Positions 27,132-37,509 of a DNA stretch of 64,000 nucleotides are shown here, in pieces; positions within the stretch are counted from its first letter, which is position 1; each line of letters opens with the position of its first letter. A program made the translations under genes and the position numbers. The stretch comes from Hymenobacter sublimis. Lineage in GTDB: Bacteria; Bacteroidota; Bacteroidia; Cytophagales; Hymenobacteraceae. Location: contig NZ_CP095848.1 in the NCBI RefSeq assembly GCF_023101345.1, forward strand, positions 2,355,501-2,419,500, written 5' to 3'. Under the pieces are notes generated by a model that had not been told where the DNA came from, did no database searches, and saw only the letters and a program-made list of their open reading frames with translations.

Positions 27132-29408
27132 TCACAGCTCATTCTTCATCGAGAACCGGCGGAGGCGCAAGGAATTCATCAGCACCGACACGGAGCTTAG
27201 GGCCATGGCGGCGGCGGCCAGCATGGGGGAAAGCAACACGCCGAACACGGGGTACAACAGCCCGGCGGCCACGGGAATACCCAGCGTATTGTAAACGAAA
27301 GCGAAAAACAAGTTCTGCCGGATGGTGCGGATGGTCTGGCGGGATAGTTCAAGGGCGGTTACTACCCCCAGCAAATCCGAGCGCATGAGCGTGATGCCGG
27401 CGGCTTCCATAGCGACATCCGTGCCCCCACCCATGGCCACACCAATATCGGCCTGGGCCAAGGCTGGCGCGTCGTTAATTCCGTCGCCGACCATAGCCAC
27501 GGTGCGGCCCTCCTGCTGCAACTCCTTTACCTTGGCGGCTTTGTCCTGGGGTAGTACCTCGGCAAAGTACCGCCCAATACCCACTTGGCTGGCCACCTGC
27601 GCCGCTGTTTGGGGGTTGTCGCCGGTCATCATAACCACTTCCAGGCCCAGGCGCTGCAGGCGCTTTATGGCGGCGGCCGACGTATCGCGCACGGTGTCAG
27701 CTACCCCCACCAACCCGGCCGCCTGCCCCGCTACGGCCACGTAGAGCACCGTTTTGGCCTGGGCAAGTAGGGCAGCGGCGTGTTCGTGCAAGGCGGGCGG
27801 CAGGCTGATGCCGGCGGCTTCCAACAGGGGCAAGTTGCCAATGAGCACCGCCTGCCCCCTAACCGTGGCCGTGGCGCCCCTACCCTCCAGCGCCCGGAAA
27901 GCAGTGGCCGGCAGCACGGCCGCTTGCTGGGCTTGCGCATAGCGAACCACTGCCTCGGCCAGCGGGTGCTCTGACTGGCGCTCCACGGCCGCAACCACTG
28001 CCAGCAGCTCCGCAGCATTCGGCCCCGGAACCGGCACAAAATCGGTGACGGTGGGCTGGCCCCGGGTGATGGTACCGGTTTTATCCAGGAGCACGGTGTC
28101 TACTTGATAAGCTTTTTCCAGCGCCTCAGCGTTACGAATCAGAATGCCGTGCTCCGCGCCTTTGCCAGTGCCTACCATGATGGCCGTGGGCGTAGCCAGG
28201 CCCAGGGCGCAGGGACAGGCAATGATAAGCACGGCCACAAAGTTGACCAGGGCCAGCGGCAGGCGGCTTTCCGTTGGCGCCAGGGCAAACCAGACCCCGA
28301 ACGTCAGGAGGGCAATGCCAATAACCGCGGGCACGAAGATGGCGCTGACTTTGTCGGCTAGCCGCTGGATGGGGGCGCGGCTGCCTTGCGCATCTTCTAC
28401 CAGCTTAACGATCTGGGCGAGCATGGTTTCGGCGCCTACTTTCGTTACCCGGAAGCGAAAGGAGCCGGTTTTGTTTAGGGTGGCCCCGAACACCAAGTCG
28501 CCTACCCTTTTCTCTACCGGCAAACTTTCCCCCGTGAGCATGGCCTCATCCACGGCGGAGTGGCCTTCTTCCAGAATTCCATCGGTGGCAATTTTCTCGC
28601 CGGGGCGCACCACCACCACGTCGCCGGGCAGCACCTGCTCCAGGGGCACGTCAACTTCCTGGCCGCCGGGGCGCACCACCCGGGCCGTTTTCGCCTGCAG
28701 CCCCATTAGGGCTTTAAGGGCGGCCGAAGTCTGCGTTTTGGCGCGCAGCTCCAACACCTTACCCAGCAGAATCAGGGCAATGATGGTAGCTGTGGTGTCA
28801 TAATACACTTCGGGCACGATGCCCTGGCTTGTAAACCAGCCCGGGGCCACGGTAGCAGCCAGACTGTACAGAAAAGCAGCGCCCGTACCTACCGCAATCA
28901 GAGTGTCCATGGTGGCGGTCCGGTGCCGAAAGCTGCTCCAGGCCGAGGTATAGAACTCGCGCCCACTATAAAGCAGCACGGGTAGGGTGAGCACCAGCAG
29001 GCCGTAGTTAAGCCACTGCATGTCAACGTGCTGCATCATGGCGGGCCAGAGCATGAGCATGCTCAGGGGCATAATAAGCGCGGCCAACCCGGCGGCCACC
29101 CAAAAGCGGCGCTTGAGCTTGTCATAGGCCAGGGCTTTTTGCTGGTCGATTGCGGCCTGCTGGTCGGCGACGCTGGTAGCGGGGGCCTGCTCGGTTACGC
29201 CGTAACCTGCCTGTAAAACGGCCGCTTTCAGGCTGGCCGGGCTGGCCTGAGTTGGTACATACTCGATGGTCGCTTTTTCGGTGGCGAAATTCACCACCGC
29301 CCGCTGCACGCCCGGCGTACGACTAAGCGACTTTTCCACAAAGGACGCGCACGAGGCGCACGTCATGCCTTCTATAGCAAGGGTTTCGGTTTTAGTAGCT
29401 GATTCCAT
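27132..29408 (-). CDS. copA: Cu(+)-exporting P1B-type ATPase CopA
   Basis: A 758-aa inner-membrane pump. It has one N-terminal heavy-metal-binding domain with GMTCASC (Cys17, Cys20), then TM helices, the actuator TGES, the copper-channel motif [10 protein letters not shown] (about 398-400), the phosphorylation site DKTGT (about 442-446), HP (SEHPLAEA) and [19 protein letters not shown] plus the HMA domain indicates Cu(I) export. I chose the ATG at 29408 (MESATK); one 5 codons upstream is possible. It appears monocistronic; two short palindromes and a hairpin lie in the upstream region. Confidence 0.95.
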   Translation of the reverse strand: MESATKTETLAIEGMTCASCASFVEKSLSRTPGVQRAVVNFATEKATIEYVPTQASPASLKAAVLQAGYGVTEQAPATSVADQQAAIDQQKALAYDKLKRRFWVAAGLAALIMPLSMLMLWPAMMQHVDMQWLNYGLLVLTLPVLLYSGREFYTSAWSSFRHRTATMDTLIAVGTGAAFLYSLAATVAPGWFTSQGIVPEVYYDTTATIIALILLGKVLELRAKTQTSAALKALMGLQAKTARVVRPGGQEVDVPLEQVLPGDVVVVRPGEKIATDGILEEGHSAVDEAMLTGESLPVEKRVGDLVFGATLNKTGSFRFRVTKVGAETMLAQIVKLVEDAQGSRAPIQRLADKVSAIFVPAVIGIALLTFGVWFALAPTESRLPLALVNFVAVLIIACPCALGLATPTAIMVGTGKGAEHGILIRNAEALEKAYQVDTVLLDKTGTITRGQPTVTDFVPVPGPNAAELLAVVAAVERQSEHPLAEAVVRYAQAQQAAVLPATAFRALEGRGATATVRGQAVLIGNLPLLEAAGISLPPALHEHAAALLAQAKTVLYVAVAGQAAGLVGVADTVRDTSAAAIKRLQRLGLEVVMMTGDNPQTAAQVASQVGIGRYFAEVLPQDKAAKVKELQQEGRTVAMVGDGINDAPALAQADIGVAMGGGTDVAMEAAGITLMRSDLLGVVTALELSRQTIRTIRQNLFFAFVYNTLGIPVAAGLLYPVFGVLLSPMLAAAAMALSSVSVLMNSLRLRRFSMKNEL

Positions 29409-29427
29409 AGTAGTAAGCAACATGGCC

Positions 29428-29473
29428 CGGCTAGGCAGGCTGCTCGCGAGTAAAACGGCAGCCTGCCCAGCCG
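29428..29473 (-). promoter_or_regulatory. Hairpin in the copA 5' leader region
   Basis: CGGCTAGGCAGGCTGC (29428-29443) pairs with GCAGCCTGCCCAGCCG (29458-29473), 15 of 16 bases, ending 20 bp before the copA start codon. No T-run. Two short palindromes lie further upstream: CGGAATTCTTCCG at 29510-29522 and AAATCTTGCATGATTT at 29524-29539. Regulatory meaning is a guess. Confidence 0.35.
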
Positions 29474-29626
29474 ATACAAAGAAACAGCCCGACCAAGCCG
29501 GAGTTCGTACGGAATTCTTCCGAAATCTTGCATGATTTGCACGCGGCGGTAGCGCCGAAGCAAACGACTCAGCCTATTGCAACAACTTCGAGGAAACGCT
29601 AGGCGCGCAGGTGGGCCGGCCAGCAG

Positions 29627-32116
29627 CTATTTCGCGGCTGTTTTGGCAGTTTGCAGCTGAATTATGCCGTCTTTCAGGCCTTTGCTAGTGGCTTTCAACT
29701 GCACGGCGCCGGCCTGGTTGGTGGTTTGCACCAGAGCCACTAGCTGGCCCTGGAAGGCTTTCATGCGGGGTTGGTGGAACAGCTCCAGGTTGGTAGCGTC
29801 GCCGTTGGCCACGGCCCGGAAGCGGCCCGCGCCGCCCACGCGGAACTGCAGCTGGTTGGTGGCTTCGGGACAGAGGTTGCCCTGGGCGTCTTCCACCCGG
29901 GCCGTCACGTAGGCTAGGTCCTGCCCGTCGGCGGTGAGGCTGGTGCGGTCGGCAACGAGCTTGATGTGGTGGGGCTGGCCGGCGGTGCGCACCTCTTCCT
30001 CGGCTACGGCCTTGCCCTGGGCGTCGTAGGCTATTACCTTGATGGCGCCGGGCTCATACTTCACCTCGTTCCACATCAGGCGGTAGCGGGCTTGGGGCAT
30101 GCCGGTGGTGGTTTTGGTTTGGCGGCCCTGGCTTTTACCGTTCACGAACAGCTCGGCGGAGGGGTAGCTGGTGTAGCAGAACACGGGCGTGGTCTGGCCT
30201 TCGCGGCCGGGCCAAGTCCAGTGGGGTAGCAGGTGCAGGGTGGGCGCGGTGGTGTTCCAGCGGGCGCGGTAGAGGTAGAACCGGTCTTTGGGCAGGCCAG
30301 CCAGGTCCAAGATGCCAAAGTAGGAACTGTGCGAAGGCCACCGCTCGTCGTACGGGGTTGGCTCGCCGAGGTAGTCGAAGCCGGTCCACACGAACTCGCC
30401 TAGGGTGTAGGGCAATTCGTCTTGGGCCACAAACTCATCATCCGGCACCTGCGACCAGCTGCAGGCCTCCAGGTCGTAGGAGGACGACTGGTTGTCGGGG
30501 TAGCGCTGTTCCTTGGCTTGCACCACCGGAAACTTATACACGCCGCGGGAGCTGACCGTGGAGGCCGTTTCGGAACCCAGCAGGAAGCCCTGGGGCAGCT
30601 TGGCGTAGGCCTCGGGGTAGCGGTGGGGCTTGTAGTTGAAGCCGGGCACATCGAGCACCGAGGCAAAGTTATTCTTGATGTCATCGTCGAACCGGTCCAT
30701 GCCCATGGTGACGGGCCGGCTGGGGTCCTCGCGGTGCACGATGTCCTGGAGGCGCTTGGCGATTTTACCGCCGCCGGCCGTGCTCTGGTCGGGCACCTCG
30801 TTGCCGATGCTCCACATAATGACGCTGGGGTGGTTTCGGTCGCGGTGCACCATGTTCACCAGGTCCTTTTCGGCCCACTCATCGAAGTACTGGCTGTAGC
30901 CGTTCTTAACCTTGGGTGCCTTCCACTCATCAAAGGACTCTACCATTAGCATAAAGCCCATTTCGTCGCAGAGTTCCACCAGTTCCGGCGTGGGCATGTT
31001 GTGGGAGGTGCGAATGGCGTCGCAGCCCATGTCCTTGAGCAGCGTCAGCTGCCGGCGCAGGGCGGCCATATTGATGGCCGCGCCCAGGGGCCCCAGGTCG
31101 TGGTGGTTGCAGACGCCCTTGAACTTGCGCGGCCGCCCGTTCAGGGAAAAGCCCTTATCGGCCTCGAACGTAAAGGAGCGAATGCCAAAGCGCGTTTCGT
31201 ACTCATCCTGGAGCTGGTCGCCGGCGAAGAGCTTGGAGGAAGCTGTGTAGAGCACCGGCGTTTCCGGCGACCATAGCCGCGGTTTGGGCACCACCAGGTT
31301 TTGCTCAAACGTGTGCCCATCGGTAGTAGCCAGCGGCGTGGTGAGGGTAGCCACTACCCGCCCGGCCGCGTCCCGGATTTCGGTTTGCAGGCGTAGCGCC
31401 GGGGCCGCTCCGGCGGGCATTTCTACCTGGGTGCGCAGCTTTACCTTGGCGTAGTCGGCGTTGATTTCGGGGGTAGTGAGGTAGGTGCCCCACACCGGAA
31501 TGTGCACGTCGTTGGTGACGATGAGGTGCACGTTGCGGTAGAGGCCGGCCCCGGGGTACCAGCGCGAGGCCTCGGGCTGGTTGTGCAAGCGCACGGCCAG
31601 CGTATTCGGGCCAGAGGCCTGAAGGGCAGCCGTCACATCCACGAAAAACGAGTTGTAGCCGTAGGGCCACACCACTACCTGCTGCCCGTTCACGAAGACG
31701 TGGGCGTCGCTCATGGCTCCATCAAAGAGGAGTACGGCCCGCTTGCCCGGCCCGAAACCCGGCACCGTCAGCTGCCGCCGGTACCAGCCCGTCCCGATGA
31801 AGGGCAGCCCGCCGGTGCGGCCGGCTTTGGTGGTAGCCTGCTTCTCATTGTTCTGCTCGATTTTAACCTTTTGCAGGTCGTTGGTGCTGCTGAACGGACC
31901 GTAAATGGCCCAGTCGTGGGGCACGCTGACAGTCTGCCACTTGGCGTCCTTGAAGTTAGGCTGCTGGGCGGCGGGCTGGTCGCCTTTGGCAAATTTCCAG
32001 TCAGAAGTCAGCAGGTATTCCTGGCGGGCCTGGGCCGCGGCCATGAGGGAAGGCGCTAAGAGCAAGCCGGTTACCACGCCTCGCAGGAGGCCGCTCCGCA
32101 CTAAAATATCTTTCAT
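29627..32116 (-). CDS. Glycoside hydrolase family 2 beta-galactosidase-like enzyme
   Basis: An 829-aa exported enzyme (signal peptide within residues 1-30). Domains: N-terminal jelly roll (VPHDWAIYGPF; GTGWYRR), Ig-like, TIM barrel with MWSIGNEVPDQ (acid/base Glu440) and FLLGSETASTVSSRG (probable nucleophile Glu516, 76 residues later as in LacZ), then a C-terminal Ig-like/DUF4982 region (WTWPGREGQTTPV). The GH2 family is clear; beta-galactosidase is the best guess, with beta-glucuronidase or mannosidase less likely. The start at 32116 fits the signal peptide. It lies downstream of an arabinofuranosidase gene. Confidence 0.92.
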   Translation of the reverse strand: MKDILVRSGLLRGVVTGLLLAPSLMAAAQARQEYLLTSDWKFAKGDQPAAQQPNFKDAKWQTVSVPHDWAIYGPFSSTNDLQKVKIEQNNEKQATTKAGRTGGLPFIGTGWYRRQLTVPGFGPGKRAVLLFDGAMSDAHVFVNGQQVVVWPYGYNSFFVDVTAALQASGPNTLAVRLHNQPEASRWYPGAGLYRNVHLIVTNDVHIPVWGTYLTTPEINADYAKVKLRTQVEMPAGAAPALRLQTEIRDAAGRVVATLTTPLATTDGHTFEQNLVVPKPRLWSPETPVLYTASSKLFAGDQLQDEYETRFGIRSFTFEADKGFSLNGRPRKFKGVCNHHDLGPLGAAINMAALRRQLTLLKDMGCDAIRTSHNMPTPELVELCDEMGFMLMVESFDEWKAPKVKNGYSQYFDEWAEKDLVNMVHRDRNHPSVIMWSIGNEVPDQSTAGGGKIAKRLQDIVHREDPSRPVTMGMDRFDDDIKNNFASVLDVPGFNYKPHRYPEAYAKLPQGFLLGSETASTVSSRGVYKFPVVQAKEQRYPDNQSSSYDLEACSWSQVPDDEFVAQDELPYTLGEFVWTGFDYLGEPTPYDERWPSHSSYFGILDLAGLPKDRFYLYRARWNTTAPTLHLLPHWTWPGREGQTTPVFCYTSYPSAELFVNGKSQGRQTKTTTGMPQARYRLMWNEVKYEPGAIKVIAYDAQGKAVAEEEVRTAGQPHHIKLVADRTSLTADGQDLAYVTARVEDAQGNLCPEATNQLQFRVGGAGRFRAVANGDATNLELFHQPRMKAFQGQLVALVQTTNQAGAVQLKATSKGLKDGIIQLQTAKTAAK

Positions 32117-32221
32117 ATGTAAACGGTAAGCAGGAAGCCCACAGGCTTTTACTGGAAGGAAATTAGTAGAGCTAAAGAAGCGTAGGAAAACCGACAACCC
32201 GCAGGATAAAACAAGCGCCAG

Positions 32222-32285
32222 ACCTCGTATTCGGCACTCAGCCCATGCTTTTCAAAAAATACGGGTGGGCCGGTAAATACGAGGT
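32222..32285. repeat. 10-bp perfect inverted repeat between GH51 and GH2 genes
   Basis: ACCTCGTATT (32222-32231) and AATACGAGGT (32276-32285) enclose a 44-nt region with GCCC..GGGC pairing, directly after the GH51 stop. It may be a weak terminator or a processing site in a GH51-GH2 transcript. Confidence 0.5.
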
Positions 32286-32287
32286 TC

Positions 32288-33862
32288 CTACTTCAGCTCC
32301 AGCACCAGCACCGACTGGGGTGGCACTTCCACGCTCAGCTTGTCGCCGCGCTTGCGGGCCCCGTTGAAGCTAGCCAGCTGCACGGTATTGGGCTTGTCGA
32401 AGGTGTTGTAGTCGCTCACGTTGCGCGAGGTCAGGATGCGGCCCGACACGGTTTTCCAGCTGACGCCGAGCAGCGCGGTTTCCAGCTTCTGGGTCTTTTT
32501 GGTATCGAGGTTGACCAGGGAAATGTGCACCGTACCGTTGGCTGCCCGCGAGGCCGAGGCGTTCAGAGCCGGGATTTTCTCACTGCCCATCACGTAGTCG
32601 GGGCTCTGGAACTGCAGGGGTAGCAACTGGGCATCTTGGTGTACCTGGTAGAGGTCGAACACGTGGTAGGTGGGCGTGAGCAGCATCCGCTCCTTGTCAG
32701 TCAGCACCAGGGCTTGGAGCACGTTTACGGCCTGGGCCAGGTTGGCCCCGCGTACCCGGTCCGCGTGGTTGTTGAAGATGTTGAGGGTAGTGCCAGCTAC
32801 CAGGGCGTCGCGCAGGGAGTTTTGCTGGTACAGAAAGCCCGGGTTGGTGCCGGGTTCCACGTCGGTCCACACGCCCCACTCGTCCACCAGCAGGGCCACC
32901 TTCTTGTCCTTGTCGTACTTGTCCATGATGGCCGCGTGCTTAGTTACTACGGCGTCCATTTTCAGGCAGTTGCGCAGGGTATTGAAGTATTCCTGCTCCG
33001 TGAAACCGGTGGCCTTGCCCTTGCTGCCGGTCCAGCTACCCGTGGGCAAGGTGTACTGGTGCAGGGTCAGGCCCCACATCTGGTTGAGCGGAATGTTCTT
33101 CATGCACGTTTCCGTCCAGTGGGCATCGTCGCCGTTGGCCCCGCTCACAATTTTCTTGAGCGGTGGGGAGGCCGGGTAGTTGTGGGCGAAGGTGGCGTAG
33201 CGTTTGTACACGTCGGTGTAGTACTCGGCCGTCATGTTGCCCCCGCAGCCCCAGCTTTCGTTGCCAATGCCCCACCAGCTTACTTTATACGGCTCGGGAT
33301 GGCCGTTTTTGCGCCGCTCCAGCACCAGCGGGGTGTCGTCGTTGGAGTTGAGGTACTCCATCCAGCCGGCCATTTCCTGCACCGTGCCACTGCCCACGTT
33401 GGCCGCTAGGTAGGGCTCCGTATTCAGCAGCTTGCACAACTCCAGAAACTCGTGGGTACCGAAGGAGTTGTCTTCTAGGTTATTGCCCCACCACATGTTG
33501 AGCATTTTAGGGCGCTGAGCCGTGGGTCCTACCCCGTCGCGCCAGTGGTAGGTATCGGCGAAGCAGCCGCCGGGCCAGCGCAGGTTGGGCACCTTAATCT
33601 TGCGTAGGGCCTCCACAATGTCCATCCGGATGCGGCCCTGCTTGGGCACGTTCAGCTTCTCGTCCACCCAAAATCCGTCGTAGATGCAGCGGCCCAAGTG
33701 CTCGGCAAAGTGTCCGTAGATGTGCTTGCTAATCATCACTTTCGGGTCGCCGGGTTGCACGGTTACGGTGGTAGTGCCCTGGGCCGTAGCAGCCAGCGGA
33801 GAAGCCAAGGCCACTGCCAAAGCTAGCTGGCACAAACGATTGTGTAGATTTTCTGTCGTCAT
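32288..33862 (-). CDS. Alpha-L-arabinofuranosidase, glycoside hydrolase family 51
   Basis: A 524-aa exported protein (signal peptide to about residue 28, ..AATAQ). GH51 features: ISKHIYGHFAEHLGRCIYDGFWV at 44-66, LRWPGGCFADTYHWRDGVGP, acid/base WWGIGNESWGCGG (Glu202), nucleophile VALLVDEWGVW (Glu328) and a C-terminal beta-sandwich ending VPPQSVLVLELK. It releases arabinose from arabinan or arabinoxylan side chains, probably in the periplasm. It probably works with the downstream GH2 enzyme on arabinogalactan-like material (inference). Confidence 0.95.
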   Translation of the reverse strand: MTTENLHNRLCQLALAVALASPLAATAQGTTTVTVQPGDPKVMISKHIYGHFAEHLGRCIYDGFWVDEKLNVPKQGRIRMDIVEALRKIKVPNLRWPGGCFADTYHWRDGVGPTAQRPKMLNMWWGNNLEDNSFGTHEFLELCKLLNTEPYLAANVGSGTVQEMAGWMEYLNSNDDTPLVLERRKNGHPEPYKVSWWGIGNESWGCGGNMTAEYYTDVYKRYATFAHNYPASPPLKKIVSGANGDDAHWTETCMKNIPLNQMWGLTLHQYTLPTGSWTGSKGKATGFTEQEYFNTLRNCLKMDAVVTKHAAIMDKYDKDKKVALLVDEWGVWTDVEPGTNPGFLYQQNSLRDALVAGTTLNIFNNHADRVRGANLAQAVNVLQALVLTDKERMLLTPTYHVFDLYQVHQDAQLLPLQFQSPDYVMGSEKIPALNASASRAANGTVHISLVNLDTKKTQKLETALLGVSWKTVSGRILTSRNVSDYNTFDKPNTVQLASFNGARKRGDKLSVEVPPQSVLVLELK

Positions 33863-34239
33863 TGGTTGAAAGGTGGGGAAGGATACGTGGGTTGGTGTGC
33901 CCGGCTAGCAGAAGCTGAGCTAGGCTGGAAAAGAAACGTGCGTGCAACGTACGCTGTTTTCCAGAGAGGAAGGCAACTTCCGCCCAGAAAAAAGGCCGAG
34001 GTGGCTGCCGCCAGGCTGGCTTGCGCTAACCTGCAGGAGTTCAGGTGCCCAACGGTGGGCAGTCAACCGCTTCCGTAAACCTAGTCAGCTGCTCCCACCC
34101 GCGCCAGGTTGTTCTCGTTGAAACCAGGAAACGTCTCGGCAGAACAATTTTGGTACGGCTCTCAGTTAAGAATAAACTGCTGGCAAGCTGGCACCGGCCA
34201 CCAGGCTGCCTATCCCGCAAACCCTCTCATCTCTCTCCC

Positions 34240-34995
34240 ATGAAAAATTCCCCTATTTATCTTACCGCTCTCCTTGTGGCTACCCTGCTGCTAAGCAGCT
34301 GCACCAACGACCACACCGCCGATTCAGCGGCTACCACTGCTGGGGCGGACGCCAATGCCTCCACTACCCACGATATGGCTGGCGCAACCCACTCGGCTAT
34401 GGACCACGCGGCCATGGGGCACGCGGCCATGGGGCACGGAGCAGCCGGCGCCAGTGAGCCTTCGCCCCAGCTGACGGCCATGAACGAGATGATGCAGCAG
34501 ATGCACGCCACCACACCCACCGGAAACACCGACTACGACTTTGCCCGCCACATGCTGGAACACCACAAGGGCGCCGTGGTAATGGCCGATATTGAGCTGC
34601 GCGACGGCCAGGACGCTACCATGCGCCGCATGGCGGAGCAAATTAAGGCCGATCAGCAACAGGAAATCCGTGAGCTGACTGCCGCTGCCGCCCGCTTGAA
34701 AAGTGCCCCGGCCAACTACCAGCCCGAGAACCCCGCCGACCCGTTCAGCAGCAAAATGAAGGCCTCAATGGACGGCATGATGCAGGACCTGCCCCAGCCA
34801 GCTACCGACCCAGACCTGAGCTTCAACCAACTCATGACGGTGCACCACCAAAGCGCCGTGGATATGGCCCAGGCTCAGCTTGCGCACGGCCGTGACCCCC
34901 AGCTCAAGAAAATGGCCCAGCAAATGATTACGGCCCAGCAGCAGGAGATTCAGCAGTTCAAAGCCTGGCACGCCGCCAACGCCAACAAGCAGTAG
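34240..34995 (+). CDS. DUF305 lipoprotein
   Basis: A 251-aa lipoprotein (lipobox LLLSSC near residue 20) with a Ser/Thr/Ala/His-rich linker containing MDHAAMGHAAMGHGA. Two DUF305 half-repeats follow: DYDFARHMLEHHKGAVVMADIELRDGQDATMRRMAEQIKADQQQEI and LSFNQLMTVHHQSAVDMAQAQLAHGRDPQLKKMAQQMITAQQQEI. The ferritin-like fold with HH and MA pairs, plus the Met/His-rich linker, suggests metal (copper?) binding, but the function is not established. The ATG at 34240 is chosen for the lipoprotein signal. The 33863-34239 spacer shows no other gene. Confidence 0.9.
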   Translation: MKNSPIYLTALLVATLLLSSCTNDHTADSAATTAGADANASTTHDMAGATHSAMDHAAMGHAAMGHGAAGASEPSPQLTAMNEMMQQMHATTPTGNTDYDFARHMLEHHKGAVVMADIELRDGQDATMRRMAEQIKADQQQEIRELTAAAARLKSAPANYQPENPADPFSSKMKASMDGMMQDLPQPATDPDLSFNQLMTVHHQSAVDMAQAQLAHGRDPQLKKMAQQMITAQQQEIQQFKAWHAANANKQ

Positions 34996-35094
34996 CCCAT
35001 CTTCCCTACCCTTTCGCGCCCTTCCGAGCCGCGGCCCGGGCCGCCCGGCCGGTCCTGCTGCGGCACCCTGGGCCCGGTGAAATCTGCTAATACC

Positions 35095-35160
35095 ACGGCT
35101 GGTTCAGCGGCCGAGCGGCGGCAGCGTGTTGCGCTTTTACGGGAGCGGCCAGCCGTTTTT
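35095..35160 (+). terminator. Probable terminator after the DUF305 gene
   Basis: ACGGCTGG (35095-35102) pairs with CCAGCCGT (35149-35156), followed by TTTTT; the loop is long and GC-rich with internal pairing. Confidence 0.5.
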
Positions 35161-35240
35161 GTTTTCACAGGCAGCAGTACCTCACTTCCTTCCTGCTGAA
35201 AAAAAGGCCCGCAGTAGTGCAACTGGCCTACCCGGCGTCC

Positions 35241-35248
35241 TACCTTTG
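35241..35248 (+). promoter_or_regulatory. -10 element TACCTTTG
   Basis: TACCTTTG at 35241-35248, 12 bp before the GTG used as start of the next gene; no good -33 TTG. If real, the mRNA leader is only a few bases, or the start is a downstream codon. Confidence 0.5.
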
Positions 35249-35259
35249 CGCGGCGCCCG

Positions 35260-37461
35260 GTGGGTCGGGGGCTACTTTTCCTTTTGATTGCCGTGTTGAA
35301 CTTCTCCGGGTTCCGCAGGCTGCCGGGCGCCTGGGGCCTGGCCCTGCTGCTGCTCCTCTGTGGCCTGACTGCTCAGGCCCAGCAATTTCCCCTGGTGCGC
35401 GACCTGAGTGTGCGCACCGACACCACCCGCTACAGCCTAAGCCGCAACACCGTAGCGGTGCAGGGCGAGCCTCACCTCTACTTCACCTACCGCCAAGACG
35501 ACGAAACTGCGGAGCTGCTGGTGTACCCTGAGGCTGCTCCCCGGCCGGGCGCGCCGCTTCGCCTGCAGCGCTCCGCCGATTTTGTGTTGCTGGATTCGCT
35601 GACGGCCGTGGAGGGCGGGCAGTACTACCGGGCCAAGGTGCGCTTCCGCGACCTGACTGGCACCCGCTACCTGCGCCTGACCTTTCAGCAAAGCGCCGAT
35701 ACGGTGGGCCGGCCGGTACGAACCCAAACCATCAATCTGCTGCCTACCACCCGCACCACCCTGGAGTTTCGGCCCGCCGATACGGAGCTGTTCGTGGGCG
35801 AGGAAAAGGTATTTGACCTGATCAGCAACAACCCCAAGAACATTCGGGTGAGCCCGGAGTGGACGCGCGGCCAGGATATTGACTACCGGGTGGAGCAGGA
35901 AAAAGGCGTGTTACGCCTGCACGTGCTGCCCAATGCCCTGGGCACCCGCCAGCTGACCCTGCGCCCCCAAACCGAGCGGCCCTTCCTGACCGACAACAAC
36001 CGCCGCGTGACCTACAGCCTGCCGCCGGTGCGTCAGGAGTTTACCGTAAAGGCCTCGCGCCTGCGCTTTCTCAGCGTCGATAAAAAGGAAATTACCCTCG
36101 ATGATGCCTCCCGCCGCCGCGGCGTAGAGCTGATTCTGGACAACGGCCGCACCTTTGATCTGAAGCGCACCTACCGCATTGAGGACCAGGAAGAAGCCGG
36201 CGGCACCCTGATTGCCGAGCTGTTTACGCGCCAGTATCTGACCAACGACCGGGTGCTGTGCTGGCTGCGCGTGTACAATACCCACCGCCAGACGGAAAGC
36301 TACCTCTACATCAAAGAAAACGACCAGGCCAAGTACGTCACCAACTTCAACATCTCACCCAAGACCGCCATCAGCGCCGTGAGCGTGCGCCACCGCGGCG
36401 GCGACTGGACCACCAACACCAACGTGAACCCCGGCGAAACCGTGGACGTGCGCCTAGAGGGCGAATCTCTCTCCCGGGCCCGGTTTCACTTCGAGGACGT
36501 GCAGGTGATTCCCTCCGACTCCAGCATCCGCTCCGATGCGGCCGTGGTGTACCGGGTGCAGGTGCCGGTTACGATCGACAAGAAGCGCATTACCATTTTC
36601 AACTCTGGGCAGCCTACCGGCTACGGCCTTTCGGTGCGGGAGTTCCAGCGGCCCCACCCCCTGGATTTTGTGGGCGTTACGTTTGGGGAGGCCCCGCGGC
36701 CCCTTACCCGCCTCAACGGGCCCGTGCTCTACAACCGCACCATCAGCGACGTGGTGTTCAGCTTTAATGCCGGAGCCATCGACTCAGAGCGGCAGCTCTA
36801 CGGCAAGCAGTACCTGACCTTCGACATCCGGACCCAAAACGCCAAGGGCGAGCTGATTGAGATGCGCACCATCGACAACGTAGTAGTCTGCCCCGATGGC
36901 AATTCCGTGCGCGCCTCCTTCTACCAGGACAAGCAGTGCCAGGTAGGCAACATCAGCCTAAACAGCCTGCTGAGCTACCGCAAAACCTACGACCTCGACG
37001 ACTGGAGCACGATTATCATCACCATCCGGCACACCCAAAGCCAGTACCAGGAGCCTGGCTTTTCCCAGAAGCTGGAGCTGGTGTTGCAGCGCCGCGTCAA
37101 GTTCGACATTGATATCAGCTTTCCGGGCGGCCTGCTAACCAAGTACAAGGGCGAGTCGAGCTTTACCTCATTCGGGGGCATTTCACTGGCCACGCTGGCT
37201 CAGCTCAGCTTCTACCACCCCACCAAAATCAATAAGCTGCGGCCTTATAAGGTAGGCGCCGGTTTTGTAGCTCTAAATGCCTTTAACCTCAGCCAGGAAT
37301 CCAACGTGAACCGTGACCTGGGCATTGTGGTGCTGGGCTCGGTGTATCCTACCCGCTCCGATGCCAAACTAACGTTTCCGCTGTATTTGGGCGGGGGCTA
37401 CTTAATGAACAAACGCTCCTTGTTTTTCCTATTCGGGCCGGGCATCGGGATTCGGCTCTAG
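35260..37461 (+). CDS. Large exported protein of unknown function, Bacteroidota type
   Basis: A 733-aa protein. A hydrophobic N-terminus ends ..LLLLLCGLTAQAQQFPLV, a signal peptide with probable cleavage after AQA near residue 40. The remainder is beta-rich with no motif I recognise: sections around 45-160, 170-280 (TLEFRPADTELFVGEEKVFDL) and 300-480, and a C-terminal part (about 620-733; FDISFPGGLLTKYKGE..FGPGIGIRL) that ends in an aromatic-poor L like a small outer-membrane-type tail. GTG at 35260, TTG at 35284 and GTG at 35290 are possible starts. No operon partner. A strong terminator follows. Confidence 0.75.
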   Translation: MGRGLLFLLIAVLNFSGFRRLPGAWGLALLLLLCGLTAQAQQFPLVRDLSVRTDTTRYSLSRNTVAVQGEPHLYFTYRQDDETAELLVYPEAAPRPGAPLRLQRSADFVLLDSLTAVEGGQYYRAKVRFRDLTGTRYLRLTFQQSADTVGRPVRTQTINLLPTTRTTLEFRPADTELFVGEEKVFDLISNNPKNIRVSPEWTRGQDIDYRVEQEKGVLRLHVLPNALGTRQLTLRPQTERPFLTDNNRRVTYSLPPVRQEFTVKASRLRFLSVDKKEITLDDASRRRGVELILDNGRTFDLKRTYRIEDQEEAGGTLIAELFTRQYLTNDRVLCWLRVYNTHRQTESYLYIKENDQAKYVTNFNISPKTAISAVSVRHRGGDWTTNTNVNPGETVDVRLEGESLSRARFHFEDVQVIPSDSSIRSDAAVVYRVQVPVTIDKKRITIFNSGQPTGYGLSVREFQRPHPLDFVGVTFGEAPRPLTRLNGPVLYNRTISDVVFSFNAGAIDSERQLYGKQYLTFDIRTQNAKGELIEMRTIDNVVVCPDGNSVRASFYQDKQCQVGNISLNSLLSYRKTYDLDDWSTIIITIRHTQSQYQEPGFSQKLELVLQRRVKFDIDISFPGGLLTKYKGESSFTSFGGISLATLAQLSFYHPTKINKLRPYKVGAGFVALNAFNLSQESNVNRDLGIVVLGSVYPTRSDAKLTFPLYLGGGYLMNKRSLFFLFGPGIGIRL

Positions 37462-37509
37462 CGCCCACGGCAAGCGCACTGGCGCCACCTGTCCCCTACT
37501 ACCGCATTT

